A stretch of 64,000 nt of DNA, taken from Polaromonas vacuolata. Its GTDB lineage: Bacteria > Pseudomonadota > Gammaproteobacteria > Burkholderiales > Burkholderiaceae_C. Below the pieces are notes generated by a model, which was not told the origin of the DNA, did not search any database, and saw nothing but the letters and a program-made list of their open reading frames with translations. The position numbers and the translations under genes are program-made. The DNA is taken from contig NZ_CP051461.1 in the NCBI RefSeq assembly GCF_012584515.1, forward strand, positions 1,669,501 to 1,733,500, written 5' to 3'. Below, piece after piece: positions 8,381-16,776 of the stretch. Positions within the stretch are counted from its first letter, which is position 1, and the number at the start of each line of letters is the position of its first letter.

Positions 8381-9061
8381 TCAAAATAAGCTGGCCCCGA
8401 TATTGATAAGCAGTGCTAGCACTGTCGTGTTGAACAAATAAGCCAGTATGCAGTGGGTAGTGCCCACTCGGCGCAAAGCTTTGGAGCTAAACGACACGTC
8501 AGCGGTTTGACCCGAGGTGCCTATGACTGCTGCAAAGTAAAAAAAGTCACCGTATCCAGGGTGATCGTCGTCTGGGAACTGCAGTCCAGGCCGCTCGCCT
8601 CGGGCGATACCCGCGTAGTAGTCGTGTGCGTAATGCAGCGCAAACATGACTTGTATAAACGCCCAAGAGCTGATCACGGTCACGCCTGCTAACACGATGT
8701 GGGCTATTTTTTCAGCGCCGTGCATGTCTTTGACAACGGCTAATTCCATGGCGATAGCGGCTAAACTGGCGATGCTCGCTAGCACCACCAAGCTCAGTAT
8801 CACTAGCTGACCGTCGTCATGCAATTGCGCGCGATTGCGCATTTGGTTAGGGCTAGAACGATACATCATCATGCCGGCAAGGCCCACATAAAGAATGGTG
8901 CCGGTATTCCATGCGATCAAAAAACGCGTCACCAGCTGTACGGCTAGCGCTTCTGGCAAAGCCAAACCTAGACCTAAGGCAATAAGAAGTGCGATGAAAA
9001 GTCTGGGCCTGGCCTTGATCACGCGAAACAGGCGGGGCAGGCGGCTACGTGTTGAAGCCAT
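8381..9061 (-). CDS. DUF1345 family membrane protein
   Basis: A 226-residue integral membrane protein. After a basic N-terminus (RSRLPRLFRVIKARPR) there are about five hydrophobic segments: LFIALLIALGLGLALPEALA, a second near ILYVGLAGMMMY, a third from LVILSLVVLASIASLAAIAM, a fourth around IVLAGVTVISSWAFIQVMFA and a C-terminal one ending NTTVLALLINIGASLF. The family signature ALHYAHDYY and the DDDHPGYGDFFYFAAVIGTSGQTADVS region are typical of DUF1345. Function is unknown. The start lies 3 bases after the stop of the upstream quinone oxidoreductase gene, so the two are probably cotranscribed. Confidence 0.9.
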   Translation of the reverse strand: MASTRSRLPRLFRVIKARPRLFIALLIALGLGLALPEALAVQLVTRFLIAWNTGTILYVGLAGMMMYRSSPNQMRNRAQLHDDGQLVILSLVVLASIASLAAIAMELAVVKDMHGAEKIAHIVLAGVTVISSWAFIQVMFALHYAHDYYAGIARGERPGLQFPDDDHPGYGDFFYFAAVIGTSGQTADVSFSSKALRRVGTTHCILAYLFNTTVLALLINIGASLF

Positions 9062-9064
9062 GAT

Positions 9065-10039
9065 TTAATTCACCATCACCAGCTTACCCATTACACCGCG
9101 CGTGCCCATGTGGGCGTAGGCAGCTTTGAGCTCGGACATAGGCATGCTGCGGTCTATCACTGGCTTGATCTTGCCTTGTGCATACCAGTCGGCCAGCTCG
9201 GCCATCATTTTGGCGCTGGCTTTGGGTTCCGCCTTGGCAAAGCCGCCCCAGAAAACGCCAACTATTGATGCGCCTTTGAGTAGCGGCAAATTGAGTGGCA
9301 AGGCCGGAATGCTGCCGGACGCAAAGCCCACGACTAAATAGCGTCCGCGCCAAGCAATAGAGCGGAAAGCTTGTTCGGCAAAGTCGCCACCAACCGGGTC
9401 ATAAACCACATCTGGGCCTTTGCTGTCGGTGAGTTTTTTGAGGGCTTCGCGCAAGTTTTCTCGGCTGTAATTAATCGTTTCGTCAGCGCCTATTGATTTG
9501 CAGAGCGCACATTTTTCATCGCTTGATGCGGCTGCAATAACGCGGGCGCCTACTGCTTTGGCAATTTGAATCGCTGAGGTGCCAACACCGCCGGCCGCGC
9601 CCAAGACCAGCACGGTTTCACCGGCCTTGAGCTGGGCGCGGTCTACCAATGCGTGGTGCGAGGTCGCGTAAATCATGATGAAGGCGGCAGCATCGACCAT
9701 AGGAAAGCTCTCTGGCAGAGGCATGCACATGTCAGCTTTGGCAATCGTGTGGGTGGCAAAGCCGCCGGTTCCGGCCAAACAGGCAACCGGTTGACCGACT
9801 TTGAGGTGGCTCACACCTTCGCCCACCGCTTGGACTAAACCGGCGTATTCCGAGCCCGGCACGAATGGCAACTCTGGCTTCATCTGGTATTTGTTTTGCA
9901 CGATCAGCAGGTCGGGAAAATTCAGGCTGGCGGCGTGAATCGCGATCAATACCTCGCCGGCTTTGGGCGTTGGCGTAGGCAGCTCTGTCCATTGAACAGC
10001 GTCTATACCTGTGGGGTTCTCGCAAAGCCATGCATACAT
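9065..10039 (-). CDS. NADPH:quinone oxidoreductase family protein (MDR superfamily)
   Basis: A 324-residue zinc-free medium-chain reductase. The N-terminal catalytic domain has VLIAIHAASLNFPDLLIVQN and FVPGSEYAGLVQAVGEGVS. The Rossmann nucleotide-binding motif is VLVLGAAGGVGTSAIQIAKA, and the NADPH-selective region AAASSDEKC follows. PDVVYDPVGGDFAEQAFRSI and RYLVVGFASGSIP complete the pattern. Zinc-ligand cysteines of alcohol dehydrogenases are absent. It reduces quinones or enones using NADPH; the physiological substrate is unknown. It leads a likely two-gene unit with the DUF1345 gene and diverges from surE. Confidence 0.9.
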   Translation of the reverse strand: MYAWLCENPTGIDAVQWTELPTPTPKAGEVLIAIHAASLNFPDLLIVQNKYQMKPELPFVPGSEYAGLVQAVGEGVSHLKVGQPVACLAGTGGFATHTIAKADMCMPLPESFPMVDAAAFIMIYATSHHALVDRAQLKAGETVLVLGAAGGVGTSAIQIAKAVGARVIAAASSDEKCALCKSIGADETINYSRENLREALKKLTDSKGPDVVYDPVGGDFAEQAFRSIAWRGRYLVVGFASGSIPALPLNLPLLKGASIVGVFWGGFAKAEPKASAKMMAELADWYAQGKIKPVIDRSMPMSELKAAYAHMGTRGVMGKLVMVN

Positions 10040-10176
10040 AGTGTTTTCCTTGATTTGTGGTGTTTATAGCGGATCGTGTCTCGTCACTACATCATAGGCA
10101 TGGCTTGCCCTTGCCCTTGTCCCCAAGGCGTAGAGCGTTGGCAGCGCGTGTCTCACCCGTGACCTAGAATAATCTA

Positions 10177-10968
10177 ATGAAAATTCTTATCTGCAACGAC
10201 GATGGGTATCAGGCAACTGGTATTGTGGCCTTGTACGAGGCCTTAAAAGACATAGCTGACGTGGAGGTGGTGGCGCCCGAACATAACAACAGTGCTAAAT
10301 CGAATGCACTCACGCTTAACTCTCCTATGTACGTGCAAACGGCGGCTAATGGCTTTCGTTATGTCAACGGCACACCGGCTGATTGCGTGCATATTGCGCT
10401 AACTGGTTTGCTCGGCTATAGGCCTGATTTAGTGGTGTCCGGCATAAATAATGGCGCGAATATGGGTGATGACACGATTTACTCGGGCACAGTTGGTGCG
10501 GCTATGGAAGGCTATCTTTTTGGTATTCCGGCGATTGCCTTTTCCCAAACCGAAAAAGGCTGGTTGCATATCGATGTTGCCGCTCAGCGCGCCAAACGCA
10601 TGGTGCTACAGATGATGGCTTCGCTAGAGGTGGTGAGCGAAGGCGCTCATCCGACGCAAGCGCCTTGGCTGCTAAATGTTAATGTGCCTAATTTGCCGGA
10701 CGATCAGATTCGGGGAACCAAGGTAGTGCGCTTAGGCCGTCGCCATGCGGCTGAGCGCGTGATTATTCAAACCAGCCCACGGGGTGAAACCATGTACTGG
10801 ATTGGCGCTTCTGGGCCGGCCAAGGAAGAGGGCGAGGGCACAGACTTTTACTCGGCTAAACATGGCTTTGTGACGGTCACGCCGCTGCAAGTAGATCTGA
10901 CCGATCACGATCGTCTACCGTTTTGGACTGAGACTATGGCCACTGCCGTGACGCCCGCTAATCCATGA
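10177..10968 (+). CDS. surE: 5'/3'-nucleotidase SurE
   Basis: A 263-residue SurE phosphatase that removes phosphate from nucleoside 5'- or 3'-monophosphates. The diagnostic start MKILICNDDGYQATG carries the metal-binding Asp-Asp pair at residues 8-9. The conserved NNSAKSNALTL, NGTPADCVHIAL and VVSGINNGANMGDDTIYSGT segments supply the remaining metal and phosphate contacts. The C-terminal part FYSAKHGFVTVTPLQVDLTDHD is the usual SurE ending. It is the first gene of surE-pcm-nlpD; its stop overlaps the pcm start by 4 bases. Confidence 0.97.
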   Translation: MKILICNDDGYQATGIVALYEALKDIADVEVVAPEHNNSAKSNALTLNSPMYVQTAANGFRYVNGTPADCVHIALTGLLGYRPDLVVSGINNGANMGDDTIYSGTVGAAMEGYLFGIPAIAFSQTEKGWLHIDVAAQRAKRMVLQMMASLEVVSEGAHPTQAPWLLNVNVPNLPDDQIRGTKVVRLGRRHAAERVIIQTSPRGETMYWIGASGPAKEEGEGTDFYSAKHGFVTVTPLQVDLTDHDRLPFWTETMATAVTPANP

Positions 10969-11876
10969 AACCGCCGGAAAAAAAGGCATTCCCGCTCAAC
11001 CGCACGCCTTTGGCGTTGAGCAGCGTGCCTTTACCGCCAGAAGCCCCGAGCAGGCCCGGCTTTCCGCTGCGAATGCCGGCCGATTACGGTACTCCGTCAG
11101 CGAGCAAAAAAATGTTTGTGCGCACTGCGCCTTCGTCTTTGTTAGCCAGTCCTAGGCCGCTAATCAATGCGCAAACCACGGCAATTAAATTAGCCAACAA
11201 AACCAAAACGCCTAGCTTTGGTCATACCGATGCACAGTCTTTTCTGGCGCTGCGTGCTCGTATGGTGCAAAACTTAATGACTCAAGGCGTTATTGATGTA
11301 CGGGTATTGGCAGCGATGGGCTGCATAGAACGTCATCGTTTTGTCGACACCGCTTTGGCCAACCAAGGCTATGAGGAAACCAGCTTACCCATCGGTTTGG
11401 GGCAAACTATTTCAAAACCCAATGTGGTGGCGCGCATGCTTGAGCTTTTGCTGCATGGCCAATCTGGCAAGCTAGGCCGAGTTTTAGAGATAGGCACGGG
11501 ATGCGGCTACCAAGCGGCGTTGTTGGGCCAACTCGCTACCGAGGTCTATAGCATGGAGCGATTACGTGGTTTGCATGACAAGGCGCGTGACAATTTGCGA
11601 GACTTTCGTTTGCTCAATGTGCATTTAATTTTTGGCGATGGCATGCTGGCTTATCCCCGCGGTGCGCCCTATGCGGCCATTATTGCCGCCGCTGGCGGTG
11701 CGGCTTTGCCGACGGCTTGGACAGATCAATTAGCCATGGGTGGACGCTTGGTCGCTCCCTTGGAAACCAGTCACGGCGTGCAGGCTTTGGTGGTGGTTGA
11801 CAAGACCCCAAACGGCCTTCAGCACAGCGTGCTGGAGGCGGTTAAATTTGTACCCCTAAAATCAGGCATTAGTTAA
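10965..11876 (+). CDS. pcm: Protein-L-isoaspartate O-methyltransferase
   Basis: Repairs damaged proteins by methylating L-isoaspartyl residues with S-adenosylmethionine. The 303-residue product has an ~85-residue proline- and lysine-rich N-terminal extension before the catalytic core (from about LALRARMVQNLM). Core motifs: LPIGLGQTISKPNVVARM, the SAM motif VLEIGTGCGYQAALLGQL, VYSMERL and the GGRLVAPLE strand near the C-terminus. The extension makes it longer than the usual ~210-220 residues; an internal start at the ATG for MVQNLM is possible, but the ATGA overlap with surE favours translational coupling at 10965. Confidence 0.95.
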   Translation: MKPPEKKAFPLNRTPLALSSVPLPPEAPSRPGFPLRMPADYGTPSASKKMFVRTAPSSLLASPRPLINAQTTAIKLANKTKTPSFGHTDAQSFLALRARMVQNLMTQGVIDVRVLAAMGCIERHRFVDTALANQGYEETSLPIGLGQTISKPNVVARMLELLLHGQSGKLGRVLEIGTGCGYQAALLGQLATEVYSMERLRGLHDKARDNLRDFRLLNVHLIFGDGMLAYPRGAPYAAIIAAAGGAALPTAWTDQLAMGGRLVAPLETSHGVQALVVVDKTPNGLQHSVLEAVKFVPLKSGIS

Positions 11877-11997
11877 CCTTTCACTAAACATTTTCTACGC
11901 ATCCGTTGAGCAGCAGTTCCACATTTTTTGGAGTCTGTTCCGGTACTTCTACTTTAAGAATTTGAAAGAAGCAATGAATTCAACAAGGGCTTGCACC

Positions 11998-12891
11998 ATG
12001 GTCAAACCTTTCTCCTTTTTCAACCTCAAAAGTGCTTTGCGCCGCTTAGCCTTGCCGTGTGCTGTTGGCGCTAGCATGGCTCTTTTGGTGGCCTGTGGCA
12101 CATCCTTGAACAAAGCGCCGGTCGAAGTTCGTGCCGGCTCTTCAAGTGCTGCCAGCGTGATCGATGCCAGCATCAAGCCCTTATTGGGTTCGGAAAATGC
12201 GGGAAAACCGGGCTACTACACGATTCGTCCTGGCGACACTTTGATTCGTATCGGCTTGGATAGCGGCCATAACTGGCGCGATATTGCACGCTGGAACAAC
12301 CTTGAAAATCCTAACCAGATAGAGGTCGGTCAAGTCGTGCGCTTGTCGCCACCTTCATCAGACGCGGTGACTGCGTCCAGCACCAAGCCGGTTAGCTCAC
12401 CAGTGGCGAGCACTGCCATGACTAGCAAAGCTTTGCCACCGGCACAGCCGGCTTCTGGGCCCGTTGCGCCAACCACAGCAGCTGCGCCAGCTTCCAATTC
12501 ATCAACGCCTACCGGTGGCGATGATGAGTTAGCTTGGATTTGGCCCGCTAAGGGCACCGTCCTAGCAGGCTTTGATGAGTCAAAAAATAAGGGACTTGAT
12601 ATTGGTGGTAACGCTGGCGACGCAGTGATTGCGTCGGCTGATGGGCGCGTGGTTTACTCGGGTGCCGGTTTGCGTGGTTACGGAAACTTAATTATTCTTA
12701 AGCACAACAATACTTATTTGACCGCCTATGCGCACAATCAAACGCTGCTGGTTAAAGAAGACCAGAACGTTAAAAAAGGTCAGAAAATTGCAGAAATGGG
12801 AAGCAGTGATTCTGATCGAGTTAAGTTGCACTTTGAGCTTCGACGTCAGGGCAAGCCAGTCGACCCAGCCAAATATTTACCAGGAAAATAA
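11998..12891 (+). CDS. nlpD: NlpD-like LysM/LytM lipoprotein
   Basis: An outer-membrane-type lipoprotein: signal peptide MVKPFSFFNLKSALRRLALP... ending in the lipobox LLVACG. A LysM domain (YYTIRPGDTLIRIGLDSGH, then NWRDIARWNNL and IEVGQVVRL) binds peptidoglycan; after an Ala/Pro/Ser/Thr linker comes an M23 (LytM) domain. The M23 metal ligands are degenerate: LDIGGNAGD replaces the usual His-x3-Asp, while TAYAHNQ and KLHFELR keep only part of the second motif. It is therefore probably a non-cleaving amidase activator, as in E. coli NlpD. The ATG at 11998 has AAGGG upstream; ATG 11974 is an alternative. It follows surE-pcm, as in many proteobacteria, but rpoS does not follow. Confidence 0.88.
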   Translation: MVKPFSFFNLKSALRRLALPCAVGASMALLVACGTSLNKAPVEVRAGSSSAASVIDASIKPLLGSENAGKPGYYTIRPGDTLIRIGLDSGHNWRDIARWNNLENPNQIEVGQVVRLSPPSSDAVTASSTKPVSSPVASTAMTSKALPPAQPASGPVAPTTAAAPASNSSTPTGGDDELAWIWPAKGTVLAGFDESKNKGLDIGGNAGDAVIASADGRVVYSGAGLRGYGNLIILKHNNTYLTAYAHNQTLLVKEDQNVKKGQKIAEMGSSDSDRVKLHFELRRQGKPVDPAKYLPGK

Positions 12892-12897
12892 TTGTTA

Positions 12898-13413
12898 GTG
12901 ATTGCCGCTCACAGATTAAAAAGTTTGACTGTGCTCAAAAGCTTTTGTCTGTGTGCCGGCGTTGGTTTGCTATTGTTGTTGACGGGCTGTGCATCTTCAC
13001 CCAGCGTTCAGTCGCGCTCACCTTTCATCGGTAAGGCTTCGTTTGAGATAACGCCGGCTCAAGCGGCTGATCTGACGATTTATGCATTAGGTTTGGTTGG
13101 TACGCCTTACCGTTATGGCGGTAACACGCCAGAGTCAGGTTTTGACTGTAGCGGCCTGATTGGTTATGTCTTTAAAGCGCGTACCGGAATTGTGCCGCCG
13201 CGAACCGTGTCACAGCTCAGCGAGTGGGGTCAATCGGTTGCTAGGGTTGATATTCGCTCCGGCGACTTAATCTTTTTTGGCGATGGCCATGCCGGGATTT
13301 ATGTCGGAGACAACCGGTTTGTGCATGCGCCATCATCCGGTGGTGACGTCAGGCTGGACTCATTAAATTCAAAATATTGGTCAGCGCAAAGGCTGGCTTA
13401 TCGCCGGCCTTGA
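12898..13413 (+). CDS. NlpC/P60 (C40) family cell-wall peptidase lipoprotein
   Basis: A C40-family cysteine peptidase expected to cut peptide stems in peptidoglycan. The N-terminus has a signal peptide and lipobox (LLLLLTGC). Catalytic motifs are complete: Cys in GFDCSGLIGYVF, His in GHAGIYVGDNRFVHAP, preceded by the usual GTPYRYGGNTPESG. The start is uncertain: AGGAAAA at 12882-12888 is 9 bases before GTG 12898 and only 3 before TTG 12892, so GTG is preferred. It follows nlpD directly and is probably in the same operon, occupying the position where rpoS is found in most relatives. It is about the usual size for this family. Confidence 0.9.
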   Translation: MIAAHRLKSLTVLKSFCLCAGVGLLLLLTGCASSPSVQSRSPFIGKASFEITPAQAADLTIYALGLVGTPYRYGGNTPESGFDCSGLIGYVFKARTGIVPPRTVSQLSEWGQSVARVDIRSGDLIFFGDGHAGIYVGDNRFVHAPSSGGDVRLDSLNSKYWSAQRLAYRRP

Positions 13414-13457
13414 GCTGAGCAGTTTTTTTAGTCAGTAAAACGCAGATAAAACGCAGC

Positions 13458-13865
13458 TTAAAGGCCGATAGCCGCAATACCTGCACGCGCAATTTGTGCG
13501 TCTTCGTTCGACTTCACACCGCTCACACCGACAGCGCCCAAGCACTGACCGTCTTTCATGATGGGAACGCCCCCTTCGAGCATGCCCTGAATGTAGGGTG
13601 CGCTCAGAAAGGACATGCGGCCACCGTTGATGGTGTCTTCATAGACCTTGCTTTCGCGGCGACCCATGGCCGCTGTGTTGGCTTTAGCCGGTGCAATGTG
13701 CGAGGACACGGGTGGTGCGCCGTCAAGGCGATGCAGGTTGAGCAAGTGGCCACCATCGTCGACGATGGCTATGGTCACAGCCCAGTTGTTCTTTAAGGCT
13801 TCGGCTTCGGCAGCGGCGGCAATTAGTTTGATGTCGGCGGATTCTAGAAAGGCTTTTGTCTTCAT
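13458..13865 (-). CDS. GlcG/HbpS family heme-binding-like protein (DUF336)
   Basis: A 135-residue soluble protein of the GlcG/HbpS (formerly DUF336) family. Recognisable parts are the alanine-rich helix IKLIAAAAEAEALKNNW, the strand VTIAIVDDGGHLLNLHRLDG, ANTAAMGRRESK and the C-terminal CLGAVGVSGVKSNEDAQIAR. Members of the family are found next to glycolate genes or bind heme or corrinoids; the role here is unknown. No partner gene is adjacent: it sits alone, convergent with the NlpC/P60 gene. Confidence 0.9.
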   Translation of the reverse strand: MKTKAFLESADIKLIAAAAEAEALKNNWAVTIAIVDDGGHLLNLHRLDGAPPVSSHIAPAKANTAAMGRRESKVYEDTINGGRMSFLSAPYIQGMLEGGVPIMKDGQCLGAVGVSGVKSNEDAQIARAGIAAIGL

Positions 13866-14061
13866 GGGTATTTCATCTCATAGTTGCAAAGAAGCTTTAA
13901 GCATAGCTACCTTTTGCGTGGCTTTGCTTTTCGATTGCTCACTGGTTTGATGCAACTCTGCTTACAAAAAGTAGGAAGTCTAATGCCCACATAGCTTGAA
14001 AAAAGGTGTATAGCCCATAGAATATTAATATGTGCAAACGCATTTTTTCTGGAGACTAATC

Positions 14062-14748
14062 ATGAATGACAACAGCAACACGCTTGACTACGCTGCCTCA
14101 GCTGGGGCGCAGCGCAACCGCGTCATGCGCAATACATACTGGCTGCTCGCGCTAAGCATGCTACCCACAGTTTTGGGTGCTTGGGTTGGATTGGCTTCTG
14201 GCATCACTCAGGCTTTAAGCGGCGGACTTGGCTTAATTGTTTTCTTGGGTGGCGCTTTCGGTTTTATCTACGCTATCGAAAAAACCAAAAACTCACCCGC
14301 TGGCGTTCCGGTACTGCTGGGCTTTACCTTTTTCATGGGCCTAATGCTGTCGCGCATGATTGGAATGATTTTAGGTTTTAGTAATGGCTCCGCTTTAGTC
14401 ATGACCGCCATGGGCGGCACAGCTGGCGTTTTCTTCGTTATGGCGACGTTGGCTAGCGTGATTAAGCGCGATATATCTGGCATGGGTAAATGGTTGTTTG
14501 TTGGCGCTATCGTTCTGATGGTCGGCGGCATCATCAACGTATTTGTTGGCTCATCAGCCGGCATGATGGCTTTGTCGGTTGGCGTGATCGCAATTTTCAG
14601 CGCCTATATGCTGTACGACCTGAAGCAAATTTTGGACGGCGGCGAAACCAACTACATCAGCGCGACGCTGTCTTTGTATTTGGATTTGTTTAATGTGTTC
14701 CAAGGCTTGCTGATGCTGCTGGGTATTTTTGGTGGTGAGAGAGACTAA
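14062..14748 (+). CDS. Bax inhibitor-1/YccA family membrane protein
   Basis: A 228-residue membrane protein with seven predicted hydrophobic segments and the BI-1/YccA pattern: a cytoplasmic N-terminus (NDNSNTLDYAASAGAQRNRVMRNTYW), LLALSMLPTVLGAWVGLA, a central TPVLLGF-like region reading VLLGFTFFMGLMLSRMI, and the C-terminal LYDLKQILDGGETNYISATL followed by SLYLDLFNVF. E. coli YccA modulates FtsH proteolysis; this role is inferred only from family. ATG 14062 is chosen because GGAG lies 7-8 bases before it; ATG 14032 upstream lacks such a site. A bidirectional terminator follows. Confidence 0.92.
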   Translation: MNDNSNTLDYAASAGAQRNRVMRNTYWLLALSMLPTVLGAWVGLASGITQALSGGLGLIVFLGGAFGFIYAIEKTKNSPAGVPVLLGFTFFMGLMLSRMIGMILGFSNGSALVMTAMGGTAGVFFVMATLASVIKRDISGMGKWLFVGAIVLMVGGIINVFVGSSAGMMALSVGVIAIFSAYMLYDLKQILDGGETNYISATLSLYLDLFNVFQGLLMLLGIFGGERD

Positions 14749-14781
14749 TTGAGTCGCTGCTAACGCAGCACTTCACTAAAC

Positions 14782-14809
14782 AAAAAAAGGACCTCATGGT
14801 CCTTTTTTT
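14782..14809 (+). terminator. Intrinsic terminator after the BI-1/YccA gene
   Basis: The stem AAAAAAAGGACC / GGTCCTTTTTTT with a TCAT loop has A- and T-runs on both sides, so it can work in both directions. It overlaps possible upstream starts of the GntR gene and argues that translation of that gene begins further downstream. Confidence 0.9.
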
Positions 14810-14909
14810 GTTTTTGATTGCGCCATTTAGCAAGATTGAACGAGCGATGGGCGCTGCTTTTTTGACTATCTCGCAAGCGCCAACTGCAAACGGGTTACAT
14901 TCTCCAAAC

Positions 14910-15770
14910 ATGAAGCCTGTCAGCCCGCCCCCTCCCAAATCCCCTGTTCCCCGTGTCACCGCAAGACTCTCAGAGCAACTCGCTGATGCTTTAACTGCCA
15001 GTATCAGTGATGGTCAGTTTGAGGTTGGTCAACGCTTACCAACTGAGGGTCAACTCACTGAACGCTTTAGCGTGAGTCGCACCGTGGTCAGAGAGGCGCT
15101 TTCGCGGCTGAAAATGCTGGGCCTGATTGAATCGCGTCAAGGCTCTGGTGCTTATGTCATGCAGCGGCTTTCAACACTTAAAACCCAGCTGGTCTTGACG
15201 CCTGACGGCTCGATTGATGCGGTGATGCAAATGGTCGAAGTCAGGCGTGCTTTGGAAGCGGAGTCCGCCGGACTTGCCGCCAGCCGGCGCACGGCTCAGG
15301 ATATTCGGCATATCAAGTCTGCGTTGTTAAAACTCGAACGCGCTGTCGCCGAGGGCGGCGACGGTGTGCTGCAAGATGTTGCTTTTCACAGCGCGATTGC
15401 GACTGCCGCACGCAATCCTTTTTTACTCGCGACGCTGGCCTATTTGAATCAGTTTTTGCTAGATGCCACCCGGGTGACCCGCGCCAATGAAGCGATACGA
15501 GCTGATTTTGCGCAGCAGGTATTGTCTGAGCACGATTTGATCGTGAAAGCGATCGTGGCCGGCGACAGTGATGCGGCAAGAGACGCAGGTGCTGCGCATA
15601 TGGTCAATGCCGCACGCCGTATTCGCAGCGCGGATCCGTCCTTTTGGCAGGTGCAAGGCAGTCAGTTAGCCAGCCGCTTGTTGGTCGAGTTGGACTTGCC
15701 CTTGGTCATGGATAAACCCAAACGTAAAAACCCATCAGCACGAAAAACCCCTAGTAATACGAGTACCTGA
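14910..15770 (+). CDS. GntR family (FadR-type) transcriptional regulator, likely of the otn operon
   Basis: A one-component repressor or activator. The winged-helix domain reads LADALTASISDGQFEVGQRL, then LTERFSVSRTVVREALSRLK and GLIESRQGSGAYV. It is followed by an all-alpha FCD ligand domain with VRRALEAESAGLAA-like sequence (VEVRRALEAESAGLAASRRT) and FHSAIATAARNPFLL, whose histidines and aspartate usually bind a metal and an organic acid. ATG 14910 gives 286 residues; ATG 14847 and 14796 are also in frame, but 14796 lies inside the terminator hairpin. Its position directly before ltnD-otnK-otnC-otnI makes control of that set the likely role, with a tetronate or a derivative as ligand. Confidence 0.88.
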   Translation: MKPVSPPPPKSPVPRVTARLSEQLADALTASISDGQFEVGQRLPTEGQLTERFSVSRTVVREALSRLKMLGLIESRQGSGAYVMQRLSTLKTQLVLTPDGSIDAVMQMVEVRRALEAESAGLAASRRTAQDIRHIKSALLKLERAVAEGGDGVLQDVAFHSAIATAARNPFLLATLAYLNQFLLDATRVTRANEAIRADFAQQVLSEHDLIVKAIVAGDSDAARDAGAAHMVNAARRIRSADPSFWQVQGSQLASRLLVELDLPLVMDKPKRKNPSARKTPSNTST

Positions 15771-15781
15771 GTCTGTTAAAG

Positions 15782-15792
15782 TTGTATGACAA
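15782..15792. promoter_or_regulatory. Candidate GntR/FadR operator before ltnD
   Basis: TTGT-ATG-ACAA is a short inverted repeat of the kind bound by FCD-type GntR regulators. It lies 11 bases after the regulator stop and 93 bases before the ltnD start, in an AT-rich stretch suited to a promoter. Assignment to the adjacent regulator is inferred. Confidence 0.45.
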
Positions 15793-15885
15793 ATTTAAAA
15801 TTTGCGTCAATATTTATAAATTATTCGGTCTGTAAGCCGAAGTTTTGTTTGCTTGGCGCAGGCTGAACCGCAAGGAAAACATCAC

Positions 15886-16776
15886 ATGACTGAAAAAATA
15901 GGCCTGATTGGTCTTGGCGCAATGGGCTTAGGCATGGCGCAGTCGCTGCGCAGAAAAGGCTATTCGGTTCATGTCTGTGATGTGCGCACTGAAGCTGCAC
16001 AAGCTTTTGCAGCTGTTGGCGGTGTGGCTTGCGCGACCCCTGCGGCGGTCGCTGAGCATTGCGAAATCGTGGTCAGCGTTGTAGTCAATGCAGCTCAAAC
16101 CGAACAACTTCTGTTTGGTGAGAACGGCGCTGCCGCCGCCATGCGCCGCGGCAGCGTGTTTGTAATGTGTTCAACGGTAGACCCCAACTGGTCTATCGCG
16201 ATGGAAAAACGTCTGGCCGATATGGGTTTGCTCTACATCGATGCGCCTATCTCGGGCGGCGCGGCCAAGGCCGCATCTGGCGAGATGACCATGATGAGTG
16301 CTGGCAGCCCAGCGGCATATGCCAAAGCCGGTGCTGCGCTGGACGCAATGGCGGCCAAGGTCTACAAACTCGGCGACGCCGCTGGCCCCGGCAGCAAAGT
16401 CAAAATCATTAACCAGTTGCTCGCCGGCGTGCATATCGCTGCCGCTGCAGAAGCCATGGCGCTGGGCTTGCGCGAAGGCGTTGCGGCTGACGCGCTTTAC
16501 GAAGTCATCACCCACAGCGCCGGCAATAGCTGGATGTTTGAAAATCGCATGGCCCACGTGCTGGCGGGTGACTACACGCCGCTTTCGGCGGTGGATATTT
16601 TTGTGAAAGATTTGGGCTTGGTGCTCGATACTGCCCGCGCCAGCAAATTCCCACTGCCCTTGTCAGCAACCGCGCACCAGATGTTTATGCAGGCGTCGAG
16701 TGCTGGTCATGGTCGTGAAGACGATTCTGCAGTTATCAAAATATTCCCAGGCATTGATTTGCCAGCTGCGAAATGA
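15886..16776 (+). CDS. ltnD: L-threonate dehydrogenase-type NAD-dependent beta-hydroxyacid dehydrogenase
   Basis: A 296-residue member of the 3-hydroxyisobutyrate dehydrogenase family. It begins with a Rossmann motif (KIGLIGLGAMGLGMAQSLRR); the substrate-binding loop is YIDAPISGGAAKAASG, the catalytic lysine is in GSKVKIINQLLAG, and the C-terminal helical domain has DIFVKDLGLVLDTA. LtnD oxidises L-threonate (or D-erythronate relatives) to 2-oxo-tetronate. That assignment rests on family plus the three following genes. The start ATG 15886 has AAGGAA 8 bases before it; the upstream in-frame ATG at 15853 has none. It overlaps otnK by 4 bases. Confidence 0.92.
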   Translation: MTEKIGLIGLGAMGLGMAQSLRRKGYSVHVCDVRTEAAQAFAAVGGVACATPAAVAEHCEIVVSVVVNAAQTEQLLFGENGAAAAMRRGSVFVMCSTVDPNWSIAMEKRLADMGLLYIDAPISGGAAKAASGEMTMMSAGSPAAYAKAGAALDAMAAKVYKLGDAAGPGSKVKIINQLLAGVHIAAAAEAMALGLREGVAADALYEVITHSAGNSWMFENRMAHVLAGDYTPLSAVDIFVKDLGLVLDTARASKFPLPLSATAHQMFMQASSAGHGREDDSAVIKIFPGIDLPAAK

